This document shows positions 1 through 8,221 of a stretch of DNA of 64,000 nt, piece after piece. The DNA is from CAWAWP01 sp963841205 (lineage in GTDB: Bacteria > Chloroflexota > Ktedonobacteria > Ktedonobacterales > JADMIN01), in contig CAWJCH010000008.1 in the NCBI GenBank assembly GCA_963841205.1, forward strand, positions 1 to 64,000. Reading direction: 5' to 3'. Under the pieces are notes generated by a model. The model saw only the letters and a program-made list of their open reading frames with translations. It did no database searches and was not told the origin of the DNA. Positions within the stretch are counted from its first letter, which is position 1; the number at the start of each line of letters is the position of its first letter. A program made the translations under genes and the position numbers.

Positions 1-6
1 TTAGTA

Positions 7-664
7 CGCCTAACAAAACTGCCGCGTAAGCGGCCAAGGAAGCAGAGTAGAAGCCATGGGGGAGGGGGCCATGGCGAACGAACTGCTGCCTATGTTATCC
101 TGCGGGCATGACAATCAAGAGAATGGATCACGTCAGCGTCGTCGTCGACGACCTTGCAGCTGCTATCGCTTTTTTCACCGTGCTCGGCATGGCGCTCGAA
201 GGCGAGACGCCGGTCGAGGGCCCGTGGGTGGACCGCGTGAACGGGCTCGAAGGTGTCCAAGTCGACATTGCCATGATGCGGACCCTGGATGGGCACGGGC
301 GGCTTGAGTTGACGAAGTTCCACCATCCAGAACTGGTCGAGATCGCACCGGCGATCGCACCGCCGAACGCGCTGGGCCTCCGGAGCGTCATGTTCGCGGT
401 CGACAGCGTCGACGACGCCGTCGCTCGCCTGCGTGCCATCGGCGCCGAACTCATCGGCGAGGTGGCCCAGTACGAGGACCTGTACCGGCTGTGCTACGTG
501 CGCGGCCCCGCTGGCATCATCGTCGCGCTGGCCGAGGAACTCCGCTGAAGCCTTCACCGCCTTCGGAGCAACCGGTGGCGCCCAAAGCGCTCCTTCGGCG
601 CGAGCCAGGGGATCGCACCCATCAAGCTTGCTCGCCTACGTGCGCCGCGGTTTTGTTAGGCGCA
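7..664. repeat. Inverted repeat flanking the VOC gene
   Basis: A 13-bp sequence CGCCTAACAAAAC at 7-19 recurs as its exact complement GTTTTGTTAGGCG at 652-664, so the VOC gene lies between inverted copies. The GCCTAAC/GTTAGGC cores resemble the outer boxes of integron attC sites, but no complete attC with paired inner boxes is visible. It could also be the ends of a small mobile unit. The repeat is seen directly; its role is unknown. Confidence 0.5.
108..548 (+). CDS. VOC (glyoxalase/bleomycin resistance-type) protein
   Basis: A 146-residue protein with one vicinal oxygen chelate module pair. The N-terminus MDHVSVVVDDLAAAIAFF is the typical first beta-alpha unit, and residues from about 85 (LRSVMFAVDSVDDAVARL) form the second. 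VOC proteins are metal-dependent lyases, dioxygenases or drug-binding proteins, and the sequence alone does not fix the substrate. The start is the first ATG of the continuous frame. A convincing ribosome site is not obvious. The gene stands alone between inverted repeats and next to a MITE, so it may have been acquired. The family call is strong and the function is unknown. Confidence 0.85.
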   Translation: MTIKRMDHVSVVVDDLAAAIAFFTVLGMALEGETPVEGPWVDRVNGLEGVQVDIAMMRTLDGHGRLELTKFHHPELVEIAPAIAPPNALGLRSVMFAVDSVDDAVARLRAIGAELIGEVAQYEDLYRLCYVRGPAGIIVALAEELR

Positions 665-670
665 GTTAGT

Positions 671-786
671 CGGTGGTTGGTCAGGTTGGGAAAACGATCT
701 GGAAAATTTGCCGATCCAGCCAACAGCAACCATTTGGCTCGATGTCCGATATTTTGAGCACTCTTCCCGAACTTGACCAACCACCG
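671..786. mobile_element. MITE-like element, 116 bp, 5-bp target duplication
   Basis: The ends are imperfect inverted repeats of about 20 bp: CGGTGGTTGGTCAGGTTGGG at 671-690 against the complement of CCCGAACTTGACCAACCACC at the right end. The interior has no coding frame. TTAGT stands directly outside both ends (666-670 and 787-791), as expected for a 5-bp target duplication. No transposase with matching ends was recognised in the window. The right TTAGT copy also supplies the TAA stop of the FHA-PrsW gene on the minus strand. Confidence 0.75.
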
Positions 787-2985
787 TTAGTGGCCCATCG
801 CCTCGGTCAGCGGGCTGCCGCAGTTGGTGCAGAGCGTCGCGCCGGGGGGGTAGGTGATGCCGCAGCGGGCGCAATAGGGCACGTGCGCGAGGGGATGCGG
901 CTCGGCGAATGGGTCGCGCGGCGGCTGCGAAGGCTGCGCGGAGGGCAGCGGCCAGACGGGCGGCTGCGACGCGGGCTGATTCGGCGAGGGCAGCGGCCAG
1001 TGCGGCGCGGCGAGCTGATCCTGGGGGAGCGCCTGCCCGCGAGCCGCGCCGGGTGGCGGATAGGCGGCGGGGTACGCCGTCGGCCGCTGCCGTGGCGGCT
1101 GCTGGGGATACGGCGGGGTGAGGTCGGCGCCGCCGTGTTGGCCGAGCGCCTGCGGGGGATATGGGCCGGACTGCGGAGCCTGGGGCGGGTAGGGCGTGCC
1201 GTAGGGTTGCGCGGGAACCGCGGGACGCCCGCCACCGAAGCGCGAGAAGATCGCGTTGAAATAGGCCTTCAGCGCGTCGTCGAGCGGCGTGAGCGGCGGG
1301 GCGGCGGGGCCGAGCTGGGCTTGCTCGATCGCCTCGCGCAGGAAGAAGCTGAGGATCAGCAGGCCGAGCGGGCCGACGATCAGGACGTCGAAGCCGGGGT
1401 AGACGCCGTTGCCGATGGTGATCGGCAGCCAACCCTGCCCGATCGAGAAGTCCCAGAGGCCGTGGAGGCCGACCGCGATCAGGAACGCGATGATCACGCC
1501 ACGCGTCGCGGCGAACGTCTGATTGCCCCGCTCGCGCCAGATCGCCGAGCAGACGATGGCCGTCCACACACCGTGGCCGAAGATCGCCAGCAGCATGCGT
1601 GCGAAGAGTTGCTGGTTGGCGGCGTCGAGCGCGCCGCTGAAGGTTCCGCCTTGTGTCAAGCCCTGCACGAACGCCACGAAGCCGTAGCCCGAGGTCTCCA
1701 GCGCGGCGAAACCCATACCCGCGGCGGTGCCGAGCAGCAGGCCGTTGATCTCTTTGCGTAGCCCCGGATCGCGCATGAAATAGTAGAGCGCGGCCACTTT
1801 CCCGGTCTCCTCAGCGACGCCGACCAGCAGCGCGGGGATCAGCGCGTTGCTGTTGGCGTTAAAGGCGCCATCGAGGATGCTGCCGAGGATCAAGCCGACC
1901 GTTCCACCGCTGCCGAACGCGGCGACCAGCACGATTGGCGAGAACTCCGCCAGCGAGCCGCCCTGCTCCCAGAAGAAGATCACGAAGGTGATCGGGGCCA
2001 AAGAACTGTAGAGCAGGATGATCATCATCACGGGGATGAAGTTGCTCGAGCTGCTGGCGGCGACCTCCGCGATGATCAGCACGACGAGGCCGAGCAGGAA
2101 GAACTTCCAGTAGAAGCGCGGCTGCTGCTCCGCGAGCCAGCGGCTGAAATCGAAACGCTGCCCCGGCACCGCCATATCCCCTGATGCCGGCATCCGCGCG
2201 GGAGGCTGCATCTGGGGCGGCGCGGCTGAAGCGAATCCACTTGGCTGGGCTGGCGGCGTGGGGAGCGGCGCCGGCTGCTGAGGCGCGTGTACCGGCTGCG
2301 GCTGCGCCAGTGGGAGGTTGGCCGCCTGCGCAGTGGCGGCGGGTGCCTGTCGCACGATGGGCGCCGGAGGGGCTGGTTGCGGCGGCGGCGTGTACGGAGA
2401 GGGCGATGGGAAGGAGGGTGGGGCCGCGGTGCGAACTGGCACCGTGGCGGGCCGCCGCGCGGGGGTCGGCGTATCCTGTGGGTCGGCGGGCGGCCTATCG
2501 GCGGGCGGCGGACTGGCGACGCGCAGCGGGGTGCCGAGGTTTAGGGCTGGCGGCTGCGCGGGCGTCGCGCCGGGAGCGGAGGGGGTCGCGACGTGCGTCG
2601 GCAACGCGCCGGGGAGCATCGTCGTCTGCTCGCCGCCCGGGGAGGTGAAGAGCAGCGTCACGCCGCCGATGCGGATCGATGCGCCGAGCGCCAGCGGGGC
2701 CGGCGTGACGATGCGCTTGCCGTCGACCCAGGTGCCGTTGACGCTGCCGAGGTCCTCGATCTGATAACCGTCGGCGGTCCACGTGATGGCGGCGTGGCGA
2801 GGGGCGACGGCGTCATCGAGCAGCGCGATCTCGCAGGCCGCGTCGTTGCCGATCACCAGGCGCGGGCGGAGCAGCGGGACCTGGCCCTGCCGCGTCAGCT
2901 CGCTCTGCCAGGACGGGGCGGAGATGGTGAGCGCGGCGGGGAACGGCCACCCCACTTCCGCGTCGTCGGATGCGCCGGTCGTCAT
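787..2985 (-). CDS. FHA domain - PrsW-type intramembrane protease - zinc ribbon protein
   Basis: A protein of 732 residues. An FHA fold (about residues 40-115, with RLVIGND, RHAAITW and SVNGTWVDGK) would bind phosphothreonine peptides. A Pro/Ala-rich linker follows, then a multi-helix membrane domain with the PrsW signatures ALLVGVAEETGK (EExxK), FGHGVWTA and GLHGLWDFS. A second Pro-rich tail ends in a zinc ribbon (YCARCG ... LCTNCG). PrsW proteases cut membrane anti-sigma factors in Bacillus. The fusion suggests a phosphorylation-gated membrane protease, which is inference. The start chosen is the ATG preceded by GAGGAGG; a longer frame to 3111 lacks a ribosome site. It probably shares a transcript with the two upstream minus-strand genes. 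Confidence 0.88.
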   Translation of the reverse strand: MTTGASDDAEVGWPFPAALTISAPSWQSELTRQGQVPLLRPRLVIGNDAACEIALLDDAVAPRHAAITWTADGYQIEDLGSVNGTWVDGKRIVTPAPLALGASIRIGGVTLLFTSPGGEQTTMLPGALPTHVATPSAPGATPAQPPALNLGTPLRVASPPPADRPPADPQDTPTPARRPATVPVRTAAPPSFPSPSPYTPPPQPAPPAPIVRQAPAATAQAANLPLAQPQPVHAPQQPAPLPTPPAQPSGFASAAPPQMQPPARMPASGDMAVPGQRFDFSRWLAEQQPRFYWKFFLLGLVVLIIAEVAASSSSNFIPVMMIILLYSSLAPITFVIFFWEQGGSLAEFSPIVLVAAFGSGGTVGLILGSILDGAFNANSNALIPALLVGVAEETGKVAALYYFMRDPGLRKEINGLLLGTAAGMGFAALETSGYGFVAFVQGLTQGGTFSGALDAANQQLFARMLLAIFGHGVWTAIVCSAIWRERGNQTFAATRGVIIAFLIAVGLHGLWDFSIGQGWLPITIGNGVYPGFDVLIVGPLGLLILSFFLREAIEQAQLGPAAPPLTPLDDALKAYFNAIFSRFGGGRPAVPAQPYGTPYPPQAPQSGPYPPQALGQHGGADLTPPYPQQPPRQRPTAYPAAYPPPGAARGQALPQDQLAAPHWPLPSPNQPASQPPVWPLPSAQPSQPPRDPFAEPHPLAHVPYCARCGITYPPGATLCTNCGSPLTEAMGH

Positions 2986-3132
2986 GAGTCCTCCTCGCTG
3001 GCCGCCCGCGCGCACCGAGAGGAGCGAGCATGGACCGCGCCAACCGCGAATATCTGCATGTATATACGCAAGAGGACCGGCGGCGGGAACGGCGGCTGCC
3101 TCCGCGCGCACGTTCGCGCCTCTCTGGCCGTC

Positions 3133-3747
3133 TTACGGTCGCGTAGGGTCCGGGGGCGCCTCGTATGGCGGCAAGGGAGGAGTCGAGGAACCCGTGGCGT
3201 GGGGCGGATATTCCGGCCAACCCACCGGGCCACCAGGATACTGCGGATATGGAGGCTGGTTCTTCCCGTAACTCGACGGATAGAGAGAGGGCTGCGTGGC
3301 CTGACTGCGGCCGATCAGGCCGCCGAGCGCGCCCAACCCTGCGCCGAGGCAGGCGAAGAGCGCCGCCGCCCCCACCAGGATGATCACCACGTTGACCGTG
3401 AAGCCCAGCGCGCCGATGGCATCTGCCGGGGGTGGGATCGTGCCACTCTGCAGGCCGTCCACCACATCGCCGATCAACAGGCCGGCGCCCGTACACGCGC
3501 CCGCTAACGCACCGACTCCCGCGCCAGAGGCCGCGCGGCCGCTCGCCCGCGCAGGGGCCACGCCGGCCCAGACCAGCAGCACCAGCGCCGCCAGCCCGGC
3601 GACCCAGCCCAACGTCGCCACAAACCCGAAGCCCCCACCGAGCACGCGCGCGAGGGTCGCCAACGCGAAGGCGCAGAAGCCCAGCAACACGCCGGCGATG
3701 CCATACGTCGTGCCCGCGCGCACCGTGTCGCGCCACCCACTCTCCAT
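3133..3747 (-). CDS. Four-helix membrane protein with Pro-rich tail
   Basis: A 204-residue protein of unknown family. Hydrophobic segments occur near residues 10-40, 45-65, 85-105 and 120-150, followed by a Tyr/Pro-rich cytoplasmic-like tail (PPYPQYPGGP). The ATG at 3747 has GGGAGG just upstream and is preferred over longer in-frame starts. It lies between the FHA-PrsW gene and the carrier-like gene on the same strand, with short gaps. It may work with the protease, but nothing in the sequence shows a catalytic role. Confidence 0.7.
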   Translation of the reverse strand: MESGWRDTVRAGTTYGIAGVLLGFCAFALATLARVLGGGFGFVATLGWVAGLAALVLLVWAGVAPARASGRAASGAGVGALAGACTGAGLLIGDVVDGLQSGTIPPPADAIGALGFTVNVVIILVGAAALFACLGAGLGALGGLIGRSQATQPSLYPSSYGKNQPPYPQYPGGPVGWPEYPPHATGSSTPPLPPYEAPPDPTRP

Positions 3748-3804
3748 CACGCGCCTCCCACGACGGCGATCTGCACACTCGCCGCGCAACCATTCACCGC
3801 GCGG

Positions 3805-4095
3805 CTACTCAACGCCGAGATCGGGGCTCAGGTGCGCCACGACGAAGGTTGCGATGCTGGTGATGGTGTCGAAGTTGGCGGGGCCGAGCTCGCTCTCGTC
3901 CACCGTCAGCCCATAGGTCTCTTCGACGAAGAGCACGAGCTCAAGGATGCCGGTCTCGTCGAAGATGCCCTCGGCGAGCAGCGAGGTGTCGTCGTCGATA
4001 TGGACGGCGGGGTTGCCGTAGAGGAAGTTTTGCGCGATGAAGTCGCGCAGCTGCGCGCGCACGATGCGCATCTCAGACGTCTCGGGGGTCGCCAT
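3805..4095 (-). CDS. Acyl/peptidyl carrier-like protein lacking the phosphopantetheine serine
   Basis: A 96-residue protein with the carrier fold: helix I (IVRAQLRDFIAQNFL), the loop, and the helix II region AEGIFDETGILELVLFVEE followed by YGLTVDE. In this subfamily the usual motif is DSTGVLELV, whose Ser carries 4'-phosphopantetheine. Here the residue is Glu (FDETGILEL), and the DNA reads gac-gag-acc. It therefore cannot be primed in the normal way. The start ATG is preceded by GAGGAGGAAAG. No acyl-activating enzyme is encoded nearby; its neighbours are membrane proteins. It could be a regulatory or structural carrier homologue. Confidence 0.75.
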   Translation of the reverse strand: MATPETSEMRIVRAQLRDFIAQNFLYGNPAVHIDDDTSLLAEGIFDETGILELVLFVEETYGLTVDESELGPANFDTITSIATFVVAHLSPDLGVE

Positions 4096-4263
4096 ACGTC
4101 TTTCCTCCTCGCGGCGCCTGGGATCGCCGGGGGTCCTCATGCCTCGCCGCCGCCTGCGCGGTTCGATCCCATGGTACCACCTGGCCCCGCTCGCGTCGTC
4201 CTCGCGTCGCGCGCCGATTGACAAGACTGGCGGGCTCCGTTATCAGCTCGCGCGGCGTGAAGA

Positions 4264-4498
4264 CCCCTGGCTTGAGCCATGGGGAGGGAAACGCCGCGCG
4301 CCGTCAGGCGCTCCCGACAACCGGACACCAACCGACCATGTGTGCTATACTTGCCCCCATACCGCAGGGCCTGCGGGAATCGACGCTTGTGGAGGTGGCT
4401 TCGGGCCACGACATGACCGTGTAAGACGCTCCTAGCTCGCTAGGTGAGCGGTGGTCAGCCCAAGAATCCCCCGGCTTCAGCCGTGGGGAGTGGTCAAC
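4264..4498 (+). mobile_element. IS200/IS605-type end pair, probable PATE
   Basis: Two hairpins in the same orientation lie about 200 bp apart: CCCCTGGCTTGAGCCATGGGG at 4264-4284 (split here as CCCC-TGGCTTGAGCCA-TGGGG) and one at 4468-4488 with stem CCCC-GGCT-tc-AGCC-GGGG. The second is followed by AGTGGTCAAC. Hairpin plus GGAGTGTCAAC is the layout of right ends at the tnpB locus near 57450. No transposase is present between them, so this looks like a non-autonomous palindrome-associated element or solo ends. The remainder of 4096-4623 holds only a 9-bp-stem hairpin (4515-4546). Confidence 0.55.
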
Positions 4499-4623
4499 CT
4501 CGCAACGGCAACTTCAGCGCGTGGGCCCTCCGCGGCTCACGCGCTGGCCGGAGCCAATGAGGCGCACGCTCGCTGGTCGGGTGCGTCTCCGCGACCACGT
4601 TTCATGCCGAAGGGAGCGATGCA

Positions 4624-4989
4624 GTGGAGATTGCGCGCATTGCCGGGCGATTGGCCGCGGCGGTTCTAGGCCTCATCGGCGTCATCTTGGCGCTCGTCGT
4701 AAATTTCGCCTACTCTGGCGTGCATGATTTCCTCAATATTTCGGGGACGAGCGCGTCGAACAGCCATGGCTTCATCGGGCTCGGACTCATCGTGCTCGCC
4801 TTCATCGGCTCTGTCGTCGCGCTCTTCAAGCCACGTGCGGCGGCCCTGCTGCTGCTGATCGGCGGTGCGGGCTTCTTCTATCCCGTCGGCTGGTTCGCGC
4901 TGATCGCGAGCCCGTTCATGCTGCTCGGCGCGCTGCTGGCCTTCATCGACAGGTCGCCGAGCAAGAGCACGCCCGCCAAGCCGTCCTAA
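4624..4989 (+). CDS. DUF4064-like small membrane protein
   Basis: A 121-residue protein with about four hydrophobic segments (near 8-28, 48-66, 70-85 and 88-107) and a short basic tail. It starts at a GTG with GGGAG upstream. Its C-terminal core FALIASPFMLLGALLAF closely matches YGLIASPFLLCGALLSF in the next gene, so the two are tandem paralogues with the layout of DUF4064 proteins. The molecular function is unknown. The pair is co-directional with a 104-bp gap. Confidence 0.7.
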   Translation: MEIARIAGRLAAAVLGLIGVILALVVNFAYSGVHDFLNISGTSASNSHGFIGLGLIVLAFIGSVVALFKPRAAALLLLIGGAGFFYPVGWFALIASPFMLLGALLAFIDRSPSKSTPAKPS

Positions 4990-5093
4990 CGGGCGATCCG
5001 CACGCCTCGCGCGCGCCGCTATAATCTGGTGCGGCGGCGCCGCGATCTTCTTGCGACGCGCCTTTTCGCTGGCGCGGGGAGTCGTCACCTTCG

Positions 5094-5516
5094 ATGGATG
5101 CTGAGGACTTTGCGCTCGAGGCGCAAGACGAGCCGCCCGAGCCGCCCACCATGGGCGGCTGGCCGATCATCGCGCAGTTGATCGGTGGCGTCGGCGTCTT
5201 CTTCGGCCTGATCGTCACGCTGATCTTCTCCACCGTCGGCGACATCAATCACCTCGCCGGGGGCCATCTTTCGCCGTTGCGAGGCGTGCTCGGCCTGCTC
5301 GGCGCCTTGCTCGGCGGCGCGGGCGTCGTGTTGCTCTCCCGGCGGCGCGGCCCCGCGGCGTTCCTCCTGGTGCTCGCCGCCGCGCTCTTCTTCGTCGCCT
5401 TCCACCTCTACGGCCTCATCGCCAGCCCCTTCCTCTTGTGCGGCGCGCTGCTCTCGTTCGCGGGACGCGCCCCCGCGGACTCCTCTGCCGCGTTTGCCGC
5501 GCCGCCCGACGCGTAG
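5094..5516 (+). CDS. DUF4064-like small membrane protein, paralogue
   Basis: A 140-residue protein with an acidic N-terminal tail (residues 1-18), then four hydrophobic helices and an Ala-rich end. It shares the topology and the IASPF...GALL(A/S)F signature of the preceding gene. The ATG start follows GTCACCTTCG, with no strong ribosome site. Its function is unknown; the family is largely uncharacterised membrane proteins. The duplication appears old because identity is concentrated in the last helix. Confidence 0.68.
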   Translation: MDAEDFALEAQDEPPEPPTMGGWPIIAQLIGGVGVFFGLIVTLIFSTVGDINHLAGGHLSPLRGVLGLLGALLGGAGVVLLSRRRGPAAFLLVLAAALFFVAFHLYGLIASPFLLCGALLSFAGRAPADSSAAFAAPPDA

Positions 5517-5657
5517 GTATCTGGCGTCGGCGCCTTCGAGGCCGCCGCGATTGCCGCTTATTCCCCGGATAACTCCCGATTCCGCGCCACCTGCCAACCC
5601 ATCAGCCGCGCCGCGTTGCGCCACGATGCCGCGGAGCGTCTGGGGATGGACGCAGGG

Positions 5658-5722
5658 GACGGTCGCGGATCGCGGCGGCGCAGTGCCGGCGTACGGTCGG
5701 GACGTGGACTGCAGTCCGCTGG
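5658..5722 (+). repeat. Dispersed GC-rich repeat, left copy
   Basis: About 65 bp with the core GCAGTGCCGGCGTACGG and GTGGACTGCAGTCCGCTGG. A diverged copy lies in the same orientation at about 6665-6726 (GCAGTGCTGGCGTACC ... GCGGACTGAAGCCCGCTG). The two copies flank the YhhN-family gene. No coding potential was seen. This occupies most of the otherwise empty gap 5517-5883. Confidence 0.5.
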
Positions 5723-5883
5723 AGGGAGGGCGGCGATCATCAGTGGCCGGCTCGTGGGCGGCGCGTGAGAACAGTGCTCTGGCAGCCGTAGAGTGTTTCG
5801 ACGGTACGGCGGGGGGTCGTATTCGAGCGGGGTCTCGAGGGGCGGTCGCGGTGAAGCGAAGCTGGCACGCGCTGGAGGGCGCC

Positions 5884-6636
5884 ATGTTCGTTAACGTCGT
5901 GCAGGGAGGCGAGCGCATCGCGCTGCTGGCGCTGCTGGCGCTCGCGGCGGCGCTGTTGCTCGGCGGCTTCGCATTCGGCTCGCCCGGGAAGACGCGCGAG
6001 CGGCGCATGCCGACGTGGACGCGTATCGGTTTCTCGTTGACGCTGGTGGCCGCCGCGTGGGGCTGGTATCTCTTCACGCGCGACGGACCTGCAGGCGGCT
6101 ACACGCTGCTCATCGCGCTCGGCATGACGCTCGGCTGCGCCGGCGATGTCGCGCTGGCGTCGCTGCTGCCGCTGCGCGAGCCGGTGCTGGCCGGCATCGG
6201 CGCGTTTGGCCTTGGCCACGTCGCCTACATCCTCGCGCTGCTCCGCTTCGGCGATGACGCGGGGCTCGCAGCGGCGGGGCCGCGCTTCGGCGCGCTTGCC
6301 GTGTGGCTGCTGATCGGTCTCGCGGGCTGGTACCTCATGGTTGCGCGGGGACGCAAGCTCACGCCGTCGCGCTGGGCGGCGCTGCCTTATGCGCTCTTGC
6401 TCGCCGGGACGGCGGGGCTCGCGACGGGGCTGGCGCTGCAGGCGGATGCATTCCTGCCGGCGGCGCTCGGTGGCGCGTTCTTCCTCATCAGCGACGTGAT
6501 CCTGGCGGGGCAGCTCTTCAGCGGCCTGACCTTCCCCTTGATCGGCGACGCGATCTGGCTGACCTATGGGACGGCGCAGGCGTTGTTGGTCTATGGCGCC
6601 GACGCCGCCATGCTCCTGCTGGTGGCGCGTCGCTAG
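5884..6636 (+). CDS. YhhN/TMEM86-family membrane protein (lysoplasmalogenase-like)
   Basis: A 250-residue integral membrane protein with about eight helices. Signature segments are CAGDVALA, GHVAYILALLRF, LISDVILAGQ and DAIWLTYGTAQ, which match the YhhN family, whose animal members hydrolyse the vinyl-ether bond of lysoplasmalogens. The bacterial substrate is unproven. The start ATG at 5884 follows TGGAGGG; the open frame extends further upstream but contains only repeat-derived sequence. Conserved Asp residues in the GD and SD motifs are present, so it appears intact. Confidence 0.82.
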   Translation: MFVNVVQGGERIALLALLALAAALLLGGFAFGSPGKTRERRMPTWTRIGFSLTLVAAAWGWYLFTRDGPAGGYTLLIALGMTLGCAGDVALASLLPLREPVLAGIGAFGLGHVAYILALLRFGDDAGLAAAGPRFGALAVWLLIGLAGWYLMVARGRKLTPSRWAALPYALLLAGTAGLATGLALQADAFLPAALGGAFFLISDVILAGQLFSGLTFPLIGDAIWLTYGTAQALLVYGADAAMLLLVARR

Positions 6637-6664
6637 TGGTCGCTGGGAACGGGAGAGACGGACG

Positions 6665-6726
6665 GGACGCGGGATCGCGGCACTGCAGTGCTGGCGTACC
6701 AGGGCGCGGACTGAAGCCCGCTGAGC
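6665..6726 (+). repeat. Dispersed GC-rich repeat, right copy
   Basis: The partner of the repeat at 5658-5722, in direct orientation and about three-quarters identical by eye. It follows the YhhN-family stop directly. The sequence from here to 6856 has no gene. Its origin is unknown. Confidence 0.5.
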
Positions 6727-6856
6727 GTGCGGCTTACCACCGCGAGGTTTTGCCACCATTCGTATCCAGGTAGTCCTCAACAGGTAGTGATGGGCTTCAA
6801 ACGGGCGCAAATCCGGGCAGGTCGCCACCGTTAATTTCAATGCGACCTCCTTGCCT

Positions 6857-7324
6857 CTACTCTCGGCGCTCAAGTTCGTCGGGCGTTGGGCGTTGGAAGA
6901 ACACAATCCATGGCTTCATCTTCGCTTCGGGAATAGAGAAACTTGTTTGCGAAGGCTGCGAATTTCTTACCGCAAGCCGATGCATCAACTCATCCGCCGA
7001 TACATCGAGAAAGTGTACTTCGCTGCTGGCCCCAAGCTGCTTCGCTCGAGACCGATAGTCTTCGCGTTCCTCTTGTGCCCAGAAGCCGAAATCGAGGATT
7101 ACATTCGTTCCCAATTCAAGCGCTCTACTTGCGATGTTCCAAAGCATCGCTTCAATTAGACCATGCCGAGCATCATGTTCTGGCTCCTCAGCATCTTGAC
7201 CGAAAAGACGTACGTGCCATTCATCCGGTGTCAGTCGAAGGGCCGATTGCTCACGCTCAAGCTTCTGCGCAAGCGTGGTTTTTCCCGAGCAAGGAAGTCC
7301 AACCATTAAATGGAGAGTCGCCAC
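6857..7324 (-). CDS. P-loop AAA-type kinase (zeta toxin/polynucleotide kinase-like)
   Basis: A 155-residue protein. Walker A is GLPCSGKTT (residues 9-17) directly after the first strand. Asp and Trp follow in LTPDEWHVRLF, and ILDFGFWAQEERE matches the second acidic segment of small P-loop kinases often annotated as ATP-binding or zeta-toxin-like. The substrate is unknown. The start is a GTG with AGGAG eight bases upstream; the open frame continues to 7387 without a ribosome site. Base composition here is clearly lower in GC than upstream, and no antitoxin gene is adjacent, so a plain metabolite kinase is as likely as a toxin. Confidence 0.8.
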   Translation of the reverse strand: MATLHLMVGLPCSGKTTLAQKLEREQSALRLTPDEWHVRLFGQDAEEPEHDARHGLIEAMLWNIASRALELGTNVILDFGFWAQEEREDYRSRAKQLGASSEVHFLDVSADELMHRLAVRNSQPSQTSFSIPEAKMKPWIVFFQRPTPDELERRE

Positions 7325-8041
7325 ACGTACTACTCCTAGAGTTGGTAGTGCTACAGTTGTAGCGGTGAATCTGGATTGGATCAGCAAATCATCGATACTT
7401 CAGTTTATGCCTACCACTAACTGTTTATTACCACCCGAATCCAAGGTGCATGCTCGACTCCCCGGCCAGCCCGTATTCGCCCTGCTCATCACGTCCCACC
7501 TTTCCCGCACGGCTCCTGCGGTGTCCCGCTGTCCGCTGCTTTCTCACTACGTGCCTTCTGGGAGCAAGCGGAAACGAGTCTCGAACCCGCCCTGCACCAA
7601 CGTCCAGTGGCACATAGTCGCGCGAAGTGTTTACCTGTATAACAGGAATAGCACGCTGCACCCGCATAATCTGCACATCGGAGCACCCACGCCATGTCGC
7701 ACTTCACTATACATAATCTGGTTCACCTATTGTTATGTTTAACAACTTTACGAGTTGGGGAGGTGAGGCAGATTAGGACAATTATGGTTTGCACGCACTC
7801 ACTTGCTGGGCACTCCCTCCTTGAAGGTAAATTGAGCACCCAACGACCGTGTGTTCGTCCAGAGCATGCATAAGTTTGAGAATGGGGGCGGAGTTCTCAG
7901 CGCCCTTTTCACCACTTCCTCGAAGGCGGGCCATCTCCTCTACGTGCTCATCCAGAGCATGTACGAGTTGGGAATCGAGCTAGGGCTTTCGCGGGTGGTG
8001 CAAGTTGAGCGCCTTATTCATCGCCTCGCGCCACGCTAGCG

Positions 8042-8221
8042 AACTATGGTCACGTTCAGAACGTCGGCTGGGAGCGCGTGCCCGACGTGGTAATTTACGC
8101 GACTGCGAAGAAGCTCGGCGCGACGGGCTACGCTGAGAGCTTCGATCGGGTATATGCGGTGAGCATAGGTAGGGACGGGGAGTGCGACGTGCGCGAGTGC
8201 GTGAGGACGGCAGAGAAATAG
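8042..8221 (+). pseudogene. Fragment resembling a ChW (clostridial hydrophobic W) repeat
   Basis: The open frame reads NYGHVQNVGWE, then LGATGYAESFDRVYAVSIG, and stops at TAG 8219-8221. ChW repeats have the form HVQN-x-GW ... G-x-x-GTTG ... LEAIxI, and the order and spacing fit. No in-frame start or signal peptide exists upstream, so this is a remnant of a longer surface-protein gene. The stretch 7325-8041 shows no supportable gene and is comparatively AT-rich. Confidence 0.4.

Noticed and set aside
108..664. Integron cassette with attC
   Set aside because: Only outer-box-like cores are visible; no folded attC and no integrase in the window.
656..1761. Long open frames on both strands inside the FHA-PrsW gene
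   Set aside because: Shadow frames of Pro/Ala/Arg-rich GC-rich coding DNA; no ribosome sites or domains.
5740..6906. 388-codon minus-strand frame over the YhhN gene
   Set aside because: Arg/Gln-rich shadow frame; the plus-strand product has a clear family.
6857..7324. Zeta-type toxin-antitoxin module
   Set aside because: The kinase has a zeta-like P-loop but no antitoxin gene is adjacent; a metabolite or nucleic-acid kinase is equally likely.
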